From Microcaldota archaeon (GTDB taxonomy: Archaea; Micrarchaeota; Micrarchaeia; Anstonellales; Bilamarchaeaceae): a stretch of DNA of 64,000 bases. Positions 10,594 to 20,804 of the stretch are shown piece by piece. Under the pieces are notes generated by a model. That model was not told where the DNA came from, did not search any database, and saw only the letters and a program-made list of their open reading frames with translations. How positions within the stretch are numbered: position 1 is the stretch's first letter; every line of letters begins with the position of its first letter. Position numbers and translations under genes: made by a program. Location of the stretch: NCBI GenBank assembly GCA_023129075.1, contig JAGMCT010000012.1:16849-80848 (forward strand), written 5' to 3'.

Positions 10594-11166
10594 TCACTTC
10601 ACAAGAGAAACAAAATTCTTGTACATTTCTTCCCCATGCTCGGTATGCCATACCTCAGGATGAAACTGCACCCCAAAAATATTCTTTTCTTTATGTTTCA
10701 TTGCTTCTACAGGGCATTTTTCAGAATGTGCAAGCGAAACAAATCCCTCCGGCAGACCCTTTACCTCATCAAAATGAGATGTCCATACCTGGAGTTCTCC
10801 TTTAATTCCCTTAAAAAGAAGGTCTTCCTCGTCTATAAATACCTTTCCAAGCCCATATTCTGCACTTGGGCCCTTTCCTACCTTTCCACCGAGTACATGC
10901 GCAATTAATTGGTGCCCGTAGCATATTCCGAGCAAAGGGATGTTCCATCCTTTATAAACCTCTTTTATAATCCTGCTTCCAAGAGAATTCTCATCCTTGA
11001 ATACTGAGGAAGGGCCTCCGCTCAGGATAATTGCACAGGGATTTTTTTCCTTTATCTCTTTAAAAGAAATAGTGTTGCTAATAATCTCAACCTTGATATC
11101 CAATTCCCTTATGGTTCTCTTTATGAGATGTGTATATTGCGAACCGTTGTCAATTATTATTATCAA
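10594..11166 (-). CDS. guaA: GMP synthase glutamine amidotransferase subunit A
   Basis: Class I GATase: DNGSQYTHLIKRTIRE, LSGGPSSV, LGICYGHQL, GVQFHPEVWHTEHGE. Confidence 0.93.
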   Translation of the reverse strand: MIIIIDNGSQYTHLIKRTIRELDIKVEIISNTISFKEIKEKNPCAIILSGGPSSVFKDENSLGSRIIKEVYKGWNIPLLGICYGHQLIAHVLGGKVGKGPSAEYGLGKVFIDEEDLLFKGIKGELQVWTSHFDEVKGLPEGFVSLAHSEKCPVEAMKHKEKNIFGVQFHPEVWHTEHGEEMYKNFVSLVK

Positions 11167-11280
11167 AGAATCAACCTTGAAAATCTATAAGGGATATCTT
11201 TTTAATAGCTTTCAGGAAAATACATTTAAGGTGATTAAATAACACAAACGTTTATAAACTATAACATTCATAATATTATC

Positions 11281-11802
11281 ATGAGAAAAATAAGAAATAC
11301 TCAAAAAAGGGCTGTTCCGATTCACAAAAAGGGAATAATTCCTAAATTAGGAGAGAAATATAGATATGACTGCGATAGACCAAAGCCTTTTGTTGTTGAT
11401 GATAACGGCAATCCTTTAACTCCCATTCCCGTAATAAAGAAAGAAGAAGCAAGAAAGCCAAAAGTTATTATAGACCCTAACATTATTATAGAATACGAAA
11501 GAGAAAAGAAGAAAAGAAAAGAAGAAGAGAAAAGACCAAGAAAACATATTCATGAAGAAGAACCGAATAAGAATACTACTTCTTTAAAAGATATGGAAAA
11601 ATTGGGATGTGGTTCCTCTTATTATCCAGGCACGGAGATAATAGACCAGGAAACAGGCATAGGTCCAACCGATTCAATTTTGGATATAGATGAAGGGGAA
11701 AATGATGATGAAGATATGGGCTTCCCGGTTATAGAAGATAGAAAAGAGTCAGGGGACGAAAAAAGAAGGAGAAAAAAAGAAAGAGAAACCCCAAAATTGT
11801 GA
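11281..11802 (+). CDS. Charged hypothetical protein
   Basis: Lys/Glu-rich 173-aa ORF in an otherwise empty region. Confidence 0.55.
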   Translation: MRKIRNTQKRAVPIHKKGIIPKLGEKYRYDCDRPKPFVVDDNGNPLTPIPVIKKEEARKPKVIIDPNIIIEYEREKKKRKEEEKRPRKHIHEEEPNKNTTSLKDMEKLGCGSSYYPGTEIIDQETGIGPTDSILDIDEGENDDEDMGFPVIEDRKESGDEKRRRKKERETPKL

Positions 11803-11881
11803 AGTTTCCTTACTATTCCTTTAATTGTTCAATCAATAAAACAAATTCCTTTTTTAATTCTTCTTTTCATCTTGAAAACAA

Positions 11882-13270
11882 ATGATAAGGAAAAGGTATG
11901 GGAAAAGCAAAAAATATTCCATCGTAGATGGTGCTTCTTATTCTGCAATGTCAGGACTTGTAGATACTTATATTCCTGCATTTCTTGTTGAACTTGGAAG
12001 CAGTAATTTTTTGATAGGCGCCCTTTCTGCTCTTCCTCAATTTGCAAGCGCCCTATCTCAATTTTTTATAATTCCAATAATGAAAAGATTTAATACAAGA
12101 AAGGGGTTGAATGTGCTTTTTGCATTATTCCAGGCGCTGACAATCCTTATCATAGCTTTGCTTGCCCTCTCCAATCTCAACCCAAATTTCATTGCCGTAA
12201 CTACCGTAATCATCTATTCCTTTTACTTCATGTTTGTTACCTTTCCACATCCTGCATGGGGGAGCTGGATGAATGACCTTGTTCCTCAAAAGGAAAGGGC
12301 GGAGTTCTTTTCAGTAAGGCAGAAATTCAGCAACACAACCCTGTTTCTTTCCACTGCAATAGGAGGGCTTGCGCTTGAATTCTTTGCAGGCTTTAACATG
12401 TTTCTTGGATTTGGGATAATATTTCTTGCAGGCCTTTTGTTTAGACTGGTTTCCACCCTTTCTCTTTCCAGAATGAAGGAGCCCTCTAGAGATATGAAGA
12501 AGATTAAGGAGCTCAACCTTTCCTATATTCTTAAGGAAGACCCTGCAAAACTCAATCTGCTCATTTACCTTGGCCTTAGTATGTTTGCAGTAAAGTTAGC
12601 AGCTCCTTTCTTTGTTGTTTTTTCTCTTGAAATTCTTAATTTTACTCTTTTGGATTATGGTCTGCTTATGACAGCTTCCATCATAACAAGGGTTTTCACC
12701 CTTTCTTACTGGGCAAAGATAATAGACAGGTTCGGAAATAAAACCTGCCTTTATGCAACAGGCCTTATGATATCATTAGCGCCGATACTCTGGATACTTT
12801 TCCCAAATTTCATAGCACTTCTCTTTGTTCAGATATTTACTGGTTTTGTATGGGGCGGGTTTGAACTGGTTTCACTTAACTATGTTCTTTCTTCAGAAAA
12901 GGCAGATAAAGAACCCTCTTTTGTTGCACTTTACAATACAATGAACGGTTTTTTCCTCGGTCTTGGTTCAATTACAGGAGGTTTGTTTCTTACTGTTTTT
13001 TCCTCATTCACCTTCTTCGGTTTGACAAGCATCTCCCTTTTGTTCATTCTTTCAGGAATCCTTAGATTCATACCTGCATTTATTATGATTCCAAGGATGA
13101 AGGAGGCTATGCACATAAAACCTTTCAACCACCGTAATATTCTCCGGAGGATTATTGTATTCTATCCTGCACAGGGCATAATCAGCAAATTAACCCATGC
13201 TTTTAATTTCATAGAAACAGAAGGAAAAAAGACGGAAAAAGACCTGAAAAAGACATCATCCCTTATGTAA
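11882..13270 (+). CDS. MFS transporter
   Basis: Many TM segments, DRFGNKTCLYATGLMIS motif. Confidence 0.8.
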   Translation: MIRKRYGKSKKYSIVDGASYSAMSGLVDTYIPAFLVELGSSNFLIGALSALPQFASALSQFFIIPIMKRFNTRKGLNVLFALFQALTILIIALLALSNLNPNFIAVTTVIIYSFYFMFVTFPHPAWGSWMNDLVPQKERAEFFSVRQKFSNTTLFLSTAIGGLALEFFAGFNMFLGFGIIFLAGLLFRLVSTLSLSRMKEPSRDMKKIKELNLSYILKEDPAKLNLLIYLGLSMFAVKLAAPFFVVFSLEILNFTLLDYGLLMTASIITRVFTLSYWAKIIDRFGNKTCLYATGLMISLAPILWILFPNFIALLFVQIFTGFVWGGFELVSLNYVLSSEKADKEPSFVALYNTMNGFFLGLGSITGGLFLTVFSSFTFFGLTSISLLFILSGILRFIPAFIMIPRMKEAMHIKPFNHRNILRRIIVFYPAQGIISKLTHAFNFIETEGKKTEKDLKKTSSLM

Positions 13271-13783
13271 AAGTTTCTTTAATACTCTAGTGCTCATTCC
13301 GAGTACATTTTCCCAGTCCCCTACATACAGCTCAACCATTTTCCATTTCTTATCTGCAATAGTATAAGCCCCTGCCTTGTCATACGGCAGGTCTGTATTT
13401 ATATATTCCTCAATCTCTTCATCGCTTATCTCCCTTATTTTTACAAGAGTAGTAGTTATCTCGTTTTCAATCCTTCCATTTTTTCTTACCGCAATACAAC
13501 TCACTACCATATGCCATCTGTTTCTAATCCTTTTGAGGATTTCTTCTGCCTCCTTTTTATTCTTCGGTTTTCCAAGCACTTTCCCATCCATATATACGAT
13601 GGTATCTCCTGCAATTGCATCCCCTTCCACAGCCTCAAGCTTCCTTAGTGCGTTCTCTTTTACTACCTCTTCTGGAAGTCCCTCTTTCACTTCCTCAACC
13701 CCCATAGGCATTACTATAAATTCAATCCCAAGTTTTTTCATTAATTCGGCTCTTCTTTTTGATGCAGAAGCAAGTATTATCAT
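13256..13783 (-). CDS. maf: Maf-like nucleotide pyrophosphatase
   Basis: IILASASKRRAELMKKLGI; AIAGDTIVYMDGKVLGKPKN. Confidence 0.92.
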   Translation of the reverse strand: MIILASASKRRAELMKKLGIEFIVMPMGVEEVKEGLPEEVVKENALRKLEAVEGDAIAGDTIVYMDGKVLGKPKNKKEAEEILKRIRNRWHMVVSCIAVRKNGRIENEITTTLVKIREISDEEIEEYINTDLPYDKAGAYTIADKKWKMVELYVGDWENVLGMSTRVLKKLLHKG

Positions 13784-13835
13784 ATCAGCAAGAATACCTT
13801 AAGGATTTATATCTTTTACTCTTTGAACATTAATT

Positions 13836-14228
13836 ATGGAATACAAAAAATATCCTGAGAGAACTCTTAGGCATTGGATTTCGGCGCCGTTCATCTATGG
13901 TTTGATGTTCCCTATGCTTTTGTGGGACATCTCGCTTGAAATCTACCACCAGATTTGTTTCAGGCTTTACCGAATTCCTTTGGTTCCGCGGGAATTCTAT
14001 ATACAGATAGACAGACAAAGATTAAGCTACCTCCCTTGGTACGAAAAGATAACCTGCGCCTACTGCGGTTATGCAAACGGCCTTGCTAGCTACTCAATGC
14101 GAATCGCAGGGGAAACCGAGAAATACTGGTGTTCAATAAAACACAAGAAAAAGAAGGGCTTTTTTGAGCCAGAGCACCACAAGGATTTCATAGAATACGG
14201 GGATGACGAGGCGTACAAGAAACTTTAA
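13836..14228 (+). CDS. Conserved hypothetical with CxxC...C zinc-like motif
   Basis: KITCAYCGYANGLASYSMRIAGETEKYWCSIKH. Confidence 0.65.
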   Translation: MEYKKYPERTLRHWISAPFIYGLMFPMLLWDISLEIYHQICFRLYRIPLVPREFYIQIDRQRLSYLPWYEKITCAYCGYANGLASYSMRIAGETEKYWCSIKHKKKKGFFEPEHHKDFIEYGDDEAYKKL

Positions 14229-14252
14229 AGTTTTCCTTCTATGGATTAACCA

Positions 14253-15323
14253 ATGAAATCCAAAAAGGCCAAATTCCCGTTTCTTGCGGTTTCGTTTATT
14301 TTCTTTATTATACTAACCTTTGGAATATTCATTTTTCAATTTTTCAGCATAGAGACTCTGAAGAACGAGCTTGCAGATGCAAATGAACAGCTCAGCACAC
14401 TGCAGGAGACTGCTGCACTCCAAAATACGCATTTCTCCGAATTGGAAAAAGAGCAGGAGAATACAAAGCAAGAATTGGATTCAAGGATTAATTCCCTTTC
14501 TGCAGAATTGAACAATACAAGGAATATGTTGGAATACCTGCAGGCTAATTTCACCTCCTTTGAGGAGGAATATATAAGTTTGCAGGAAGATTATGAAAAC
14601 CTACAGGTGAATTATGCGGAGAAAGAACAGGAATACGTTGCTCTTATGGGTGAGATAGAAGACTTTGAGCAGACGCTTGAGGAAAAGATGTTCTGGTATA
14701 CTGCAAATTCAGATTTTGATAATTCAGGAGAGAGGTTTCTTAGAAAAGTGAGAATAAATTGTATTGATGGAAGCAGTCTGAATATGCCCTGCCTTTATAC
14801 AATGCTTGAAGACCTGGATTATGAATATATAAGTGAAAAGGGGGACATGATAAAATCACTTGAGCAATTTGAGAAGGCTAAAGGCGGAGACTGCGAGGAT
14901 TGGGCTCTTTTTGTAAAAGCCATGGTAAACCATTTTGAAAATGAAGAGGGGGTGAAAAAACTCCGCATCATGAATCGTGAAGAAGAGGGCCACTTCACTA
15001 TATATATAAAAGACAATGTAGAATATTTTTATCCCTATGATTCAATGATTGTGGATATAGAAGACTTGAGAGTTGCGTGTTTTTCTATTTCTGAATATGA
15101 AGGCCACTGCGTTCTTGTCTCTGACAACATCTTATTTGAGCCCAGAGGGGGCTATTTCCTAAATGAGGTTCAGATGGAAGGAAATGAGTATATAATTGAT
15201 GAAGGGGGTTACATAGACGTCTTGATAAACAATGAAGATATATATGTAGCAACAGAAGAAGGGTGGATTTCATATGCCTTTTTTATAGAAAAATTACAGA
15301 GCATTACAGGGAATTCTGAGTAG
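14253..15323 (+). CDS. Membrane-anchored coiled-coil protein with transglutaminase-like domain
   Basis: N-terminal TM, long coiled coil, then KGGDCEDWALFVKAMV...GHFTIYIKDN...PYDS. Confidence 0.65.
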   Translation: MKSKKAKFPFLAVSFIFFIILTFGIFIFQFFSIETLKNELADANEQLSTLQETAALQNTHFSELEKEQENTKQELDSRINSLSAELNNTRNMLEYLQANFTSFEEEYISLQEDYENLQVNYAEKEQEYVALMGEIEDFEQTLEEKMFWYTANSDFDNSGERFLRKVRINCIDGSSLNMPCLYTMLEDLDYEYISEKGDMIKSLEQFEKAKGGDCEDWALFVKAMVNHFENEEGVKKLRIMNREEEGHFTIYIKDNVEYFYPYDSMIVDIEDLRVACFSISEYEGHCVLVSDNILFEPRGGYFLNEVQMEGNEYIIDEGGYIDVLINNEDIYVATEEGWISYAFFIEKLQSITGNSE

Positions 15324-15352
15324 AAACCCAGCAAAAGATATTTAAACCTCCT

Positions 15353-15790
15353 TTGAGAAATTATTCTATGGCAGATTTCAGCTATATTCCTTTCAAGAAA
15401 AAGAAGAACGAGGCGGTTATTGAGCTTAAAGAGAAAAGCGAGGTTGTGGTTGAGCTTATCAAGAAAGAGGAAAAGGAACCTGCATATATAATAATCATGA
15501 AAATGACAGGGAAGCAGTGGAAGGAATTGCAGAAGAAGGGAGGAATAAAAGACATTTTCCATCTTGCAAAGGTTCTTGATGATGCCAGATACGAAAAAAG
15601 TTTTGATTTTGAGATAAGAAAAATCCTTTCAGAAACTGAGTATGCCTTTGAAAATTTCAAAAGCTTCACAAATTATCTTACAAAGTTCGGGGAGCATTTC
15701 AAATATAATTATGACCTTAAGGTTACTGCACATCCCGAAGAGAAGGTTAAGCAGAAGGAGAAAAAGAAACCTGTGCTTGCAAAAAGGTAG
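15353..15790 (+). CDS. Hypothetical protein
   Basis: Intact ORF with upstream archaeal-type TATA-like tract. Confidence 0.6.
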   Translation: MRNYSMADFSYIPFKKKKNEAVIELKEKSEVVVELIKKEEKEPAYIIIMKMTGKQWKELQKKGGIKDIFHLAKVLDDARYEKSFDFEIRKILSETEYAFENFKSFTNYLTKFGEHFKYNYDLKVTAHPEEKVKQKEKKKPVLAKR

Positions 15791-15866
15791 AATTCTTCCA
15801 GAATATCTCACAAATGTTTAAAAAGCTAATCAGTTTTATCCCTACAGAGCTTAAGGAGGAAAGAAA

Positions 15867-17027
15867 ATGTCTTCTAAAAACTATCTATTCTCATCAGAGT
15901 CTGTAACAGAAGGACACCCAGATAAGATTTGCGACCAGATTTCAGATGCAATCCTGGATGAATTGATAAAAAAGGACCCAAATTCAAGGGTTGCGATTGA
16001 AACCGCAGTTACTACAGGCCTTGTTGTAATAATGGGGGAGGTTTCTACAAAAGGATATGTAGAATTTCAGGAGATTGCAAGGGGAGTAATCAAGGATATA
16101 GGTTACACCAATCCTGAATATCAGTTTGATTACAAATCCTGCGGGGTTCTTTCTGCTGTTCATGCGCAGTCCCCTGAGATTGCACAAGGAGTAAATTCAA
16201 CTGGAGAGCACGAGCAGGGTGCCGGAGACCAGGGAATAATGTTCGGTTTTGCGTGCAGGGAAACCCCTGAGCTTATGCCCCTCCCTATAATGCTTGCACA
16301 CAAGCTTGCTATGCGCCTTGCAGAGGTAAGAAAGAATAAAACCCTTTCATATCTTAGGCCTGACGGCAAAACCCAGATTACTGTTGAATATAATGACCAT
16401 AAGCCCAAAAGGGTTCATACGGTTGTTATGGCAGCACAGCACGATGAGGACGTTACCCTTGAAAAGCTTAAGGAAGACCTTGTTGAGCATGTAATAAAAC
16501 CAGTGTGCGGTTCCTATTTTGATGAGAATACCATTCTGCACATTAATGGAACCGGGAAGTTCGTTATCGGAGGTCCGCACGGGGATTCAGGTTTAACAGG
16601 AAGAAAAATCATTATAGATACTTATGGAGGAATGGGCCACCACGGAGGAGGCTGTTTCTCAGGAAAAGACCCGTCAAAGGTTGACCGTTCAGGAGCTTAT
16701 ATGGCAAGGTATGTTGCAAAGAATATCGTTGCTGCCGGCCTTGCGGACCAATGCGAGGTTCAGATTGCCTTTGTAATAGGCTACCATAAACCTCTCTCTG
16801 TATTCGTAGACACTAGAGGCACTAACAGGATTCCTGTAGAAAAGATAGAAGAGCTTGTAAAAAAACACTTTTCTTTCAAGCCTGCAGACATGATAAAAAA
16901 GCTTGATTTGCTCAGGCCAATATACAGGAAAACCTCTGTTTACGGCCATTATGGAAGGGAAGACCCTGAATTTACCTGGGAGAAAATAGATATGGCTGAA
17001 ACCCTTAGAAAAGATGCAGGCCTTTGA
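15867..17027 (+). CDS. metK: S-adenosylmethionine synthase, bacterial/eukaryotic type
   Basis: [63 protein letters not shown]. Confidence 0.96.
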   Translation: MSSKNYLFSSESVTEGHPDKICDQISDAILDELIKKDPNSRVAIETAVTTGLVVIMGEVSTKGYVEFQEIARGVIKDIGYTNPEYQFDYKSCGVLSAVHAQSPEIAQGVNSTGEHEQGAGDQGIMFGFACRETPELMPLPIMLAHKLAMRLAEVRKNKTLSYLRPDGKTQITVEYNDHKPKRVHTVVMAAQHDEDVTLEKLKEDLVEHVIKPVCGSYFDENTILHINGTGKFVIGGPHGDSGLTGRKIIIDTYGGMGHHGGGCFSGKDPSKVDRSGAYMARYVAKNIVAAGLADQCEVQIAFVIGYHKPLSVFVDTRGTNRIPVEKIEELVKKHFSFKPADMIKKLDLLRPIYRKTSVYGHYGREDPEFTWEKIDMAETLRKDAGL

Positions 17028-17109
17028 TTTTTTTTTCGTGGACTGAGTTTGAACCATAATCTGCACCAGAAGCACCCCTTTTTAAACATTTCTAAACACT
17101 ATTTAACAT

Positions 17110-18279
17110 ATGGCTATTAATCTGCGGAAGCTCCATAGAAAGGCTCTGCTCTCCGCACCCACCAACGAGCAGACACTCAAAAATTTCAGAAAATGGCATC
17201 CAAATTCTGATGAAAGAGAACTCGTCAAGCTTGTTAATGCCCAGATTATAAGGGAAAAGGCCCACCACTCCCAAAAAAGACAGGATGGAACACCATATGG
17301 GTTCCACCCTAAAAGGACGGCCTATCTTGCTTCTGTAATCGGCGCCAGCCTTCACGAGGTTGCAGCAGCCGAGCTTCATGATGTTCTTGAGGACACTATT
17401 ATCCCCTACCATTACCTTGTGCCTGCAGTAGGTTTCAAAATAGCCAATATTGTATTTTACCTTACTGCTCCCAAGCTTGTTGAAGGGAAATGGATATATG
17501 CAAACCATCCCCGCTATGCAGAAAGTAAAAGCGAGCATACCAAAGAAACAAAACCAATGAGAAAAAAACTCCAGAAGGAACTTATCTACAAAAGCGGCAG
17601 TATTTCAGTGCTTATTGTGAAGTTACTGGACAGGCTTGATAATATACTTACCCTTCAGAATATTTCAGCGGAGAAGAAGAACAGCACTCTTGAGAAGATA
17701 GTGGAGAACACACTTGACCTGGCAAGGGTCATAGACAACCAGCTTTATCATATAATGGCAAACATAATCTCAGAGTCAGGATTAAAGGTTCCCAAAGCAA
17801 AAACAACAGATGCAAACATCCTGGTTCTTCCCCCGAGAAAGGCAATAATGCAGATGGGCAGGTACAATGTTCTTCCCCCGGCTCTCCAAAGCCATATCTC
17901 TATTTACATCGGAGCAAATCTTCCTCTGAATAAATATGAGGTTGCCTTTCCAAAAGGATGGGTTAGGAAAAAAGAGCTTTCAAAGCTTCTTGGAAAATCC
18001 CTAAAGAAAGGTAAAAGTTTCCTTCCAAAGGCGCTCAGCGGTTCGGAAGAGATTTTTATTCTTGAAACAGAACTCCAAACCAAGGATGAAGTCAAAAGAG
18101 AAAAGGAAAAACTGCTGAATATTCTGAATAGGAATTTTTTTGACAGCAAAGGAAAAACACATGAATTTTCATTTGAATATAAAAATGGGAATAATATAGA
18201 TGATCCTACCCTTCCTTCTTTTGATTTTGATACTCCTGCAGCATCCATGGATTTGCTTGGTTATATTCCTGTGGGCTGA
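17110..18279 (+). CDS. HD-domain protein, Rel/SpoT hydrolase-like
   Basis: QKRQDGTPYGFHPKRTAYL...AAELHDVLEDT...KLLDRLDNI. Confidence 0.75.
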   Translation: MAINLRKLHRKALLSAPTNEQTLKNFRKWHPNSDERELVKLVNAQIIREKAHHSQKRQDGTPYGFHPKRTAYLASVIGASLHEVAAAELHDVLEDTIIPYHYLVPAVGFKIANIVFYLTAPKLVEGKWIYANHPRYAESKSEHTKETKPMRKKLQKELIYKSGSISVLIVKLLDRLDNILTLQNISAEKKNSTLEKIVENTLDLARVIDNQLYHIMANIISESGLKVPKAKTTDANILVLPPRKAIMQMGRYNVLPPALQSHISIYIGANLPLNKYEVAFPKGWVRKKELSKLLGKSLKKGKSFLPKALSGSEEIFILETELQTKDEVKREKEKLLNILNRNFFDSKGKTHEFSFEYKNGNNIDDPTLPSFDFDTPAASMDLLGYIPVG

Positions 18280-18361
18280 AAAGGATAGCTTTTTCTCTCT
18301 CGTGTTCCAACCAGTTCCATCTTGTTCCGGCAAACCTATTTAAATACCCAAAAGGGAGTCC

Positions 18362-19480
18362 ATGCAGGTGATATATATGAAGATATTGCAGATATTTGGG
18401 ATTTTCCTGCTTTTTGCAGGAATGGTTTGTGCAGCAGGTGCAAATGAGAATATGACAGCAGTAAATGCAGTGGGTGCAGAGGCTGAGAATACAGCAACAA
18501 CAACTGCAGTAGTTTCAGCAGTAAATGTAGCGGTTGTGGGGGCTGACAGCACAGTAATGATAGATACAGATGCTTCGACCGAGAGTGAGGATGGTTCTAC
18601 AGCTAATGCGGAAAAAGAACGTGAAAATGAGAATATAGAACCTTTAATAGAATATATAGATTACAGCAGGGAATTCTCTATAGTTCTAAATCCAAAGAGC
18701 ATTGTTGTTGACATGTATTATGGAACTAGAATTTATGACCCATGCGGGATACAATTGCTTTATGACGATTCAACAGAAAAGGCAGAATGCAACGCTGAGG
18801 GCTATGTTCAAATAATATACTCCATTGGAGAACAGCCCAAAGTAATAAAGCTGGGAGAGTCCAGCAGGGAAGCAGAAGAGACAACAACAAGCACGGGATA
18901 TGCTGGGATAGAAGAGACAACTGCAAGCACAGGAGGATATGGTGAAGAAAAAGAGGATAAGCCAAGCCAAGCTTATGCAGAGGTCATGACCTCAGAAAAA
19001 TCAACCCAAACGGTTGAATTGGTAAAGGTTGAGGTAGGAGAGATACATGGAATTGAGGTTACCCAGGAAGTAGCAGTAAGCGCTGTTTCAGTGGCTATTT
19101 CAACTACTACAGGAACTTCTGCAATGGAGGTAACAACAGCAAACGGAAAGGTTGTTCTCAGCACTGATACGACTTCTGTAGAAACCAACGAGAAAATAGT
19201 TGTGGATGAGGAAAAGAACCTTCTTTATATAGAATCAGAAGGAAGCAACTATCAGATATATCTTAATCCTGAGGATGCAATGGAGATTGTGGAGGAAAAG
19301 GGATATGAACCTTCAGTTGGTGCAGAACTTGTTATGAGCAACAATATACCGGTATATAAAATAAATGCAAAGAAGCCGGTAAAGTTCCTGTGGTTCACTA
19401 TTTCTGAAGAAGAGGTAGTGCTCTCTGTTGACCAGACAGGAAAGGTTGTTGAAGAGGTTTCAATTGACTCAGCAAAATAA
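18362..19480 (+). CDS. Secreted Thr/Val/Ala-rich protein
   Basis: Signal peptide MKILQIFGIFLLFAGMVCAAG and low-complexity Thr/Ser-rich segments. Confidence 0.65.
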   Translation: MQVIYMKILQIFGIFLLFAGMVCAAGANENMTAVNAVGAEAENTATTTAVVSAVNVAVVGADSTVMIDTDASTESEDGSTANAEKERENENIEPLIEYIDYSREFSIVLNPKSIVVDMYYGTRIYDPCGIQLLYDDSTEKAECNAEGYVQIIYSIGEQPKVIKLGESSREAEETTTSTGYAGIEETTASTGGYGEEKEDKPSQAYAEVMTSEKSTQTVELVKVEVGEIHGIEVTQEVAVSAVSVAISTTTGTSAMEVTTANGKVVLSTDTTSVETNEKIVVDEEKNLLYIESEGSNYQIYLNPEDAMEIVEEKGYEPSVGAELVMSNNIPVYKINAKKPVKFLWFTISEEEVVLSVDQTGKVVEEVSIDSAK

Positions 19481-19517
19481 CCTCTCTTTTTATTTTTTTT
19501 CTTTTTTTATTTCTATT

Positions 19518-20291
19518 ATGCAAAAACCAATGCTGATATTTCTTTTTTGCCTGCTTCTTATTTCATTATCCAATTCCATTTCCACAGAATTATTTTTGAA
19601 TTATGACGGTTCGTGCGATGTGCACTACTATGATATTCCTCCTGCACTTTCTGTAGAACTGCCCGAGGATGCAGTAGATGTTTTTATGGAGAACTCTTCC
19701 TCAGATTATTCCCTTTCCTTTAGAACACAGTCGCTTACAAGAAAGCAGGGCCTTTTATGGAGTGTTGATTATGTTTCCCCTTTTGATGCAGAGCTTACCG
19801 TAATCCTTCCTGCTGGTGCAAGGCTTACACAGGGAATTGGAGAGGTCTCAACCAAAAACGGACTCATATATCTGCAGAAAGAGATTCTTTCAGGGGAAGC
19901 TCTTGATGTGGAGTATTCCCTTTATGCTGAAAAGGATGAGTTTCCTTTTTCCTATATTCTTCTTGTTCTCCTTTTTGCAGTAATATTTCTTATTTATTAT
20001 TTCTATTCCAGAAAACCATATTTAAAATTAGAGCAAAGGGTTTCTGCAGATGAAAAGAAACTTGAATTTTTCCCTGAAACAGAAAAAAAGATAATAAAAT
20101 TTCTTCTTTCCAATAATGGGGTTACCCAGAAAAAGCTTGAAGCAGGAACCTCCCTGCCAAAGAGCACACTTTCCAGGGTTCTTTCTTCTCTTGAGGTAAA
20201 AGGTTTTGTGGAAAGGAAAAAAGTAGGGCTTTCAAAGAAGATATTCCTTTCCCAGTCTTTTATAGAGCAGATAAAAAAGGAGAGTACTTGA
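19518..20291 (+). CDS. Membrane-anchored winged-helix regulator
   Basis: Signal/TM, extracytoplasmic domain, second TM, then wHTH IIKFLLSNNGVTQKKLEAGTSLPKSTLSRVLSSLEVKGFVERKKVG. Confidence 0.7.
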   Translation: MQKPMLIFLFCLLLISLSNSISTELFLNYDGSCDVHYYDIPPALSVELPEDAVDVFMENSSSDYSLSFRTQSLTRKQGLLWSVDYVSPFDAELTVILPAGARLTQGIGEVSTKNGLIYLQKEILSGEALDVEYSLYAEKDEFPFSYILLVLLFAVIFLIYYFYSRKPYLKLEQRVSADEKKLEFFPETEKKIIKFLLSNNGVTQKKLEAGTSLPKSTLSRVLSSLEVKGFVERKKVGLSKKIFLSQSFIEQIKKEST

Positions 20292-20327
20292 AACCCTTTT
20301 AAATATTTTAGTTCAATTCTCTTATTC

Positions 20328-20759
20328 ATGAGAGTATATCTTGTTCAGCACGGAAAGGCCGTTCCAAAGGAAGAAAACCCGGAAAAGCCCCTCAGCAAAG
20401 AAGGAAAAAAGGAAACCCAAAAGATAGCCGAATTTCTCAAGAAAAAAATCTCAATCTCAAAAATATACAGCTCAAAAAAGCCAAGAGCCGTCCAAACCGC
20501 AGAGATTTTTGCACAAACCTTTAGTGCAGAAAAAGAGGAAGTAGATTTCCTTAACCCTCTTGACTATCCTTTGAATGCTGTAAAAATCTTTGAAGAGGAT
20601 GTAATGATTGTTGGGCACCTGCCCTTTCTTGCTAAATTATGCTCCCTTCTTCTGAAAGCAAAGAATGAACCTGTGAATTTTGAAAATTCCGGAGTGGTCT
20701 GCCTGTTGAAAGAAGAGAATTGGAAACTGGATTTTATAATTAAGGAAAAGATGATTTGA
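20328..20759 (+). CDS. SixA-like histidine phosphatase
   Basis: VYLVQHGKAVPKEENPEKPLSKEGKKETQKIAEFL...IYSSKKPRAVQTAEIF...IVGHLP. Confidence 0.88.
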   Translation: MRVYLVQHGKAVPKEENPEKPLSKEGKKETQKIAEFLKKKISISKIYSSKKPRAVQTAEIFAQTFSAEKEEVDFLNPLDYPLNAVKIFEEDVMIVGHLPFLAKLCSLLLKAKNEPVNFENSGVVCLLKEENWKLDFIIKEKMI

Positions 20760-20804
20760 CCAGAAAACAAAGTATTTTAAATTAAAAATGACATATATTT
20801 ACTC

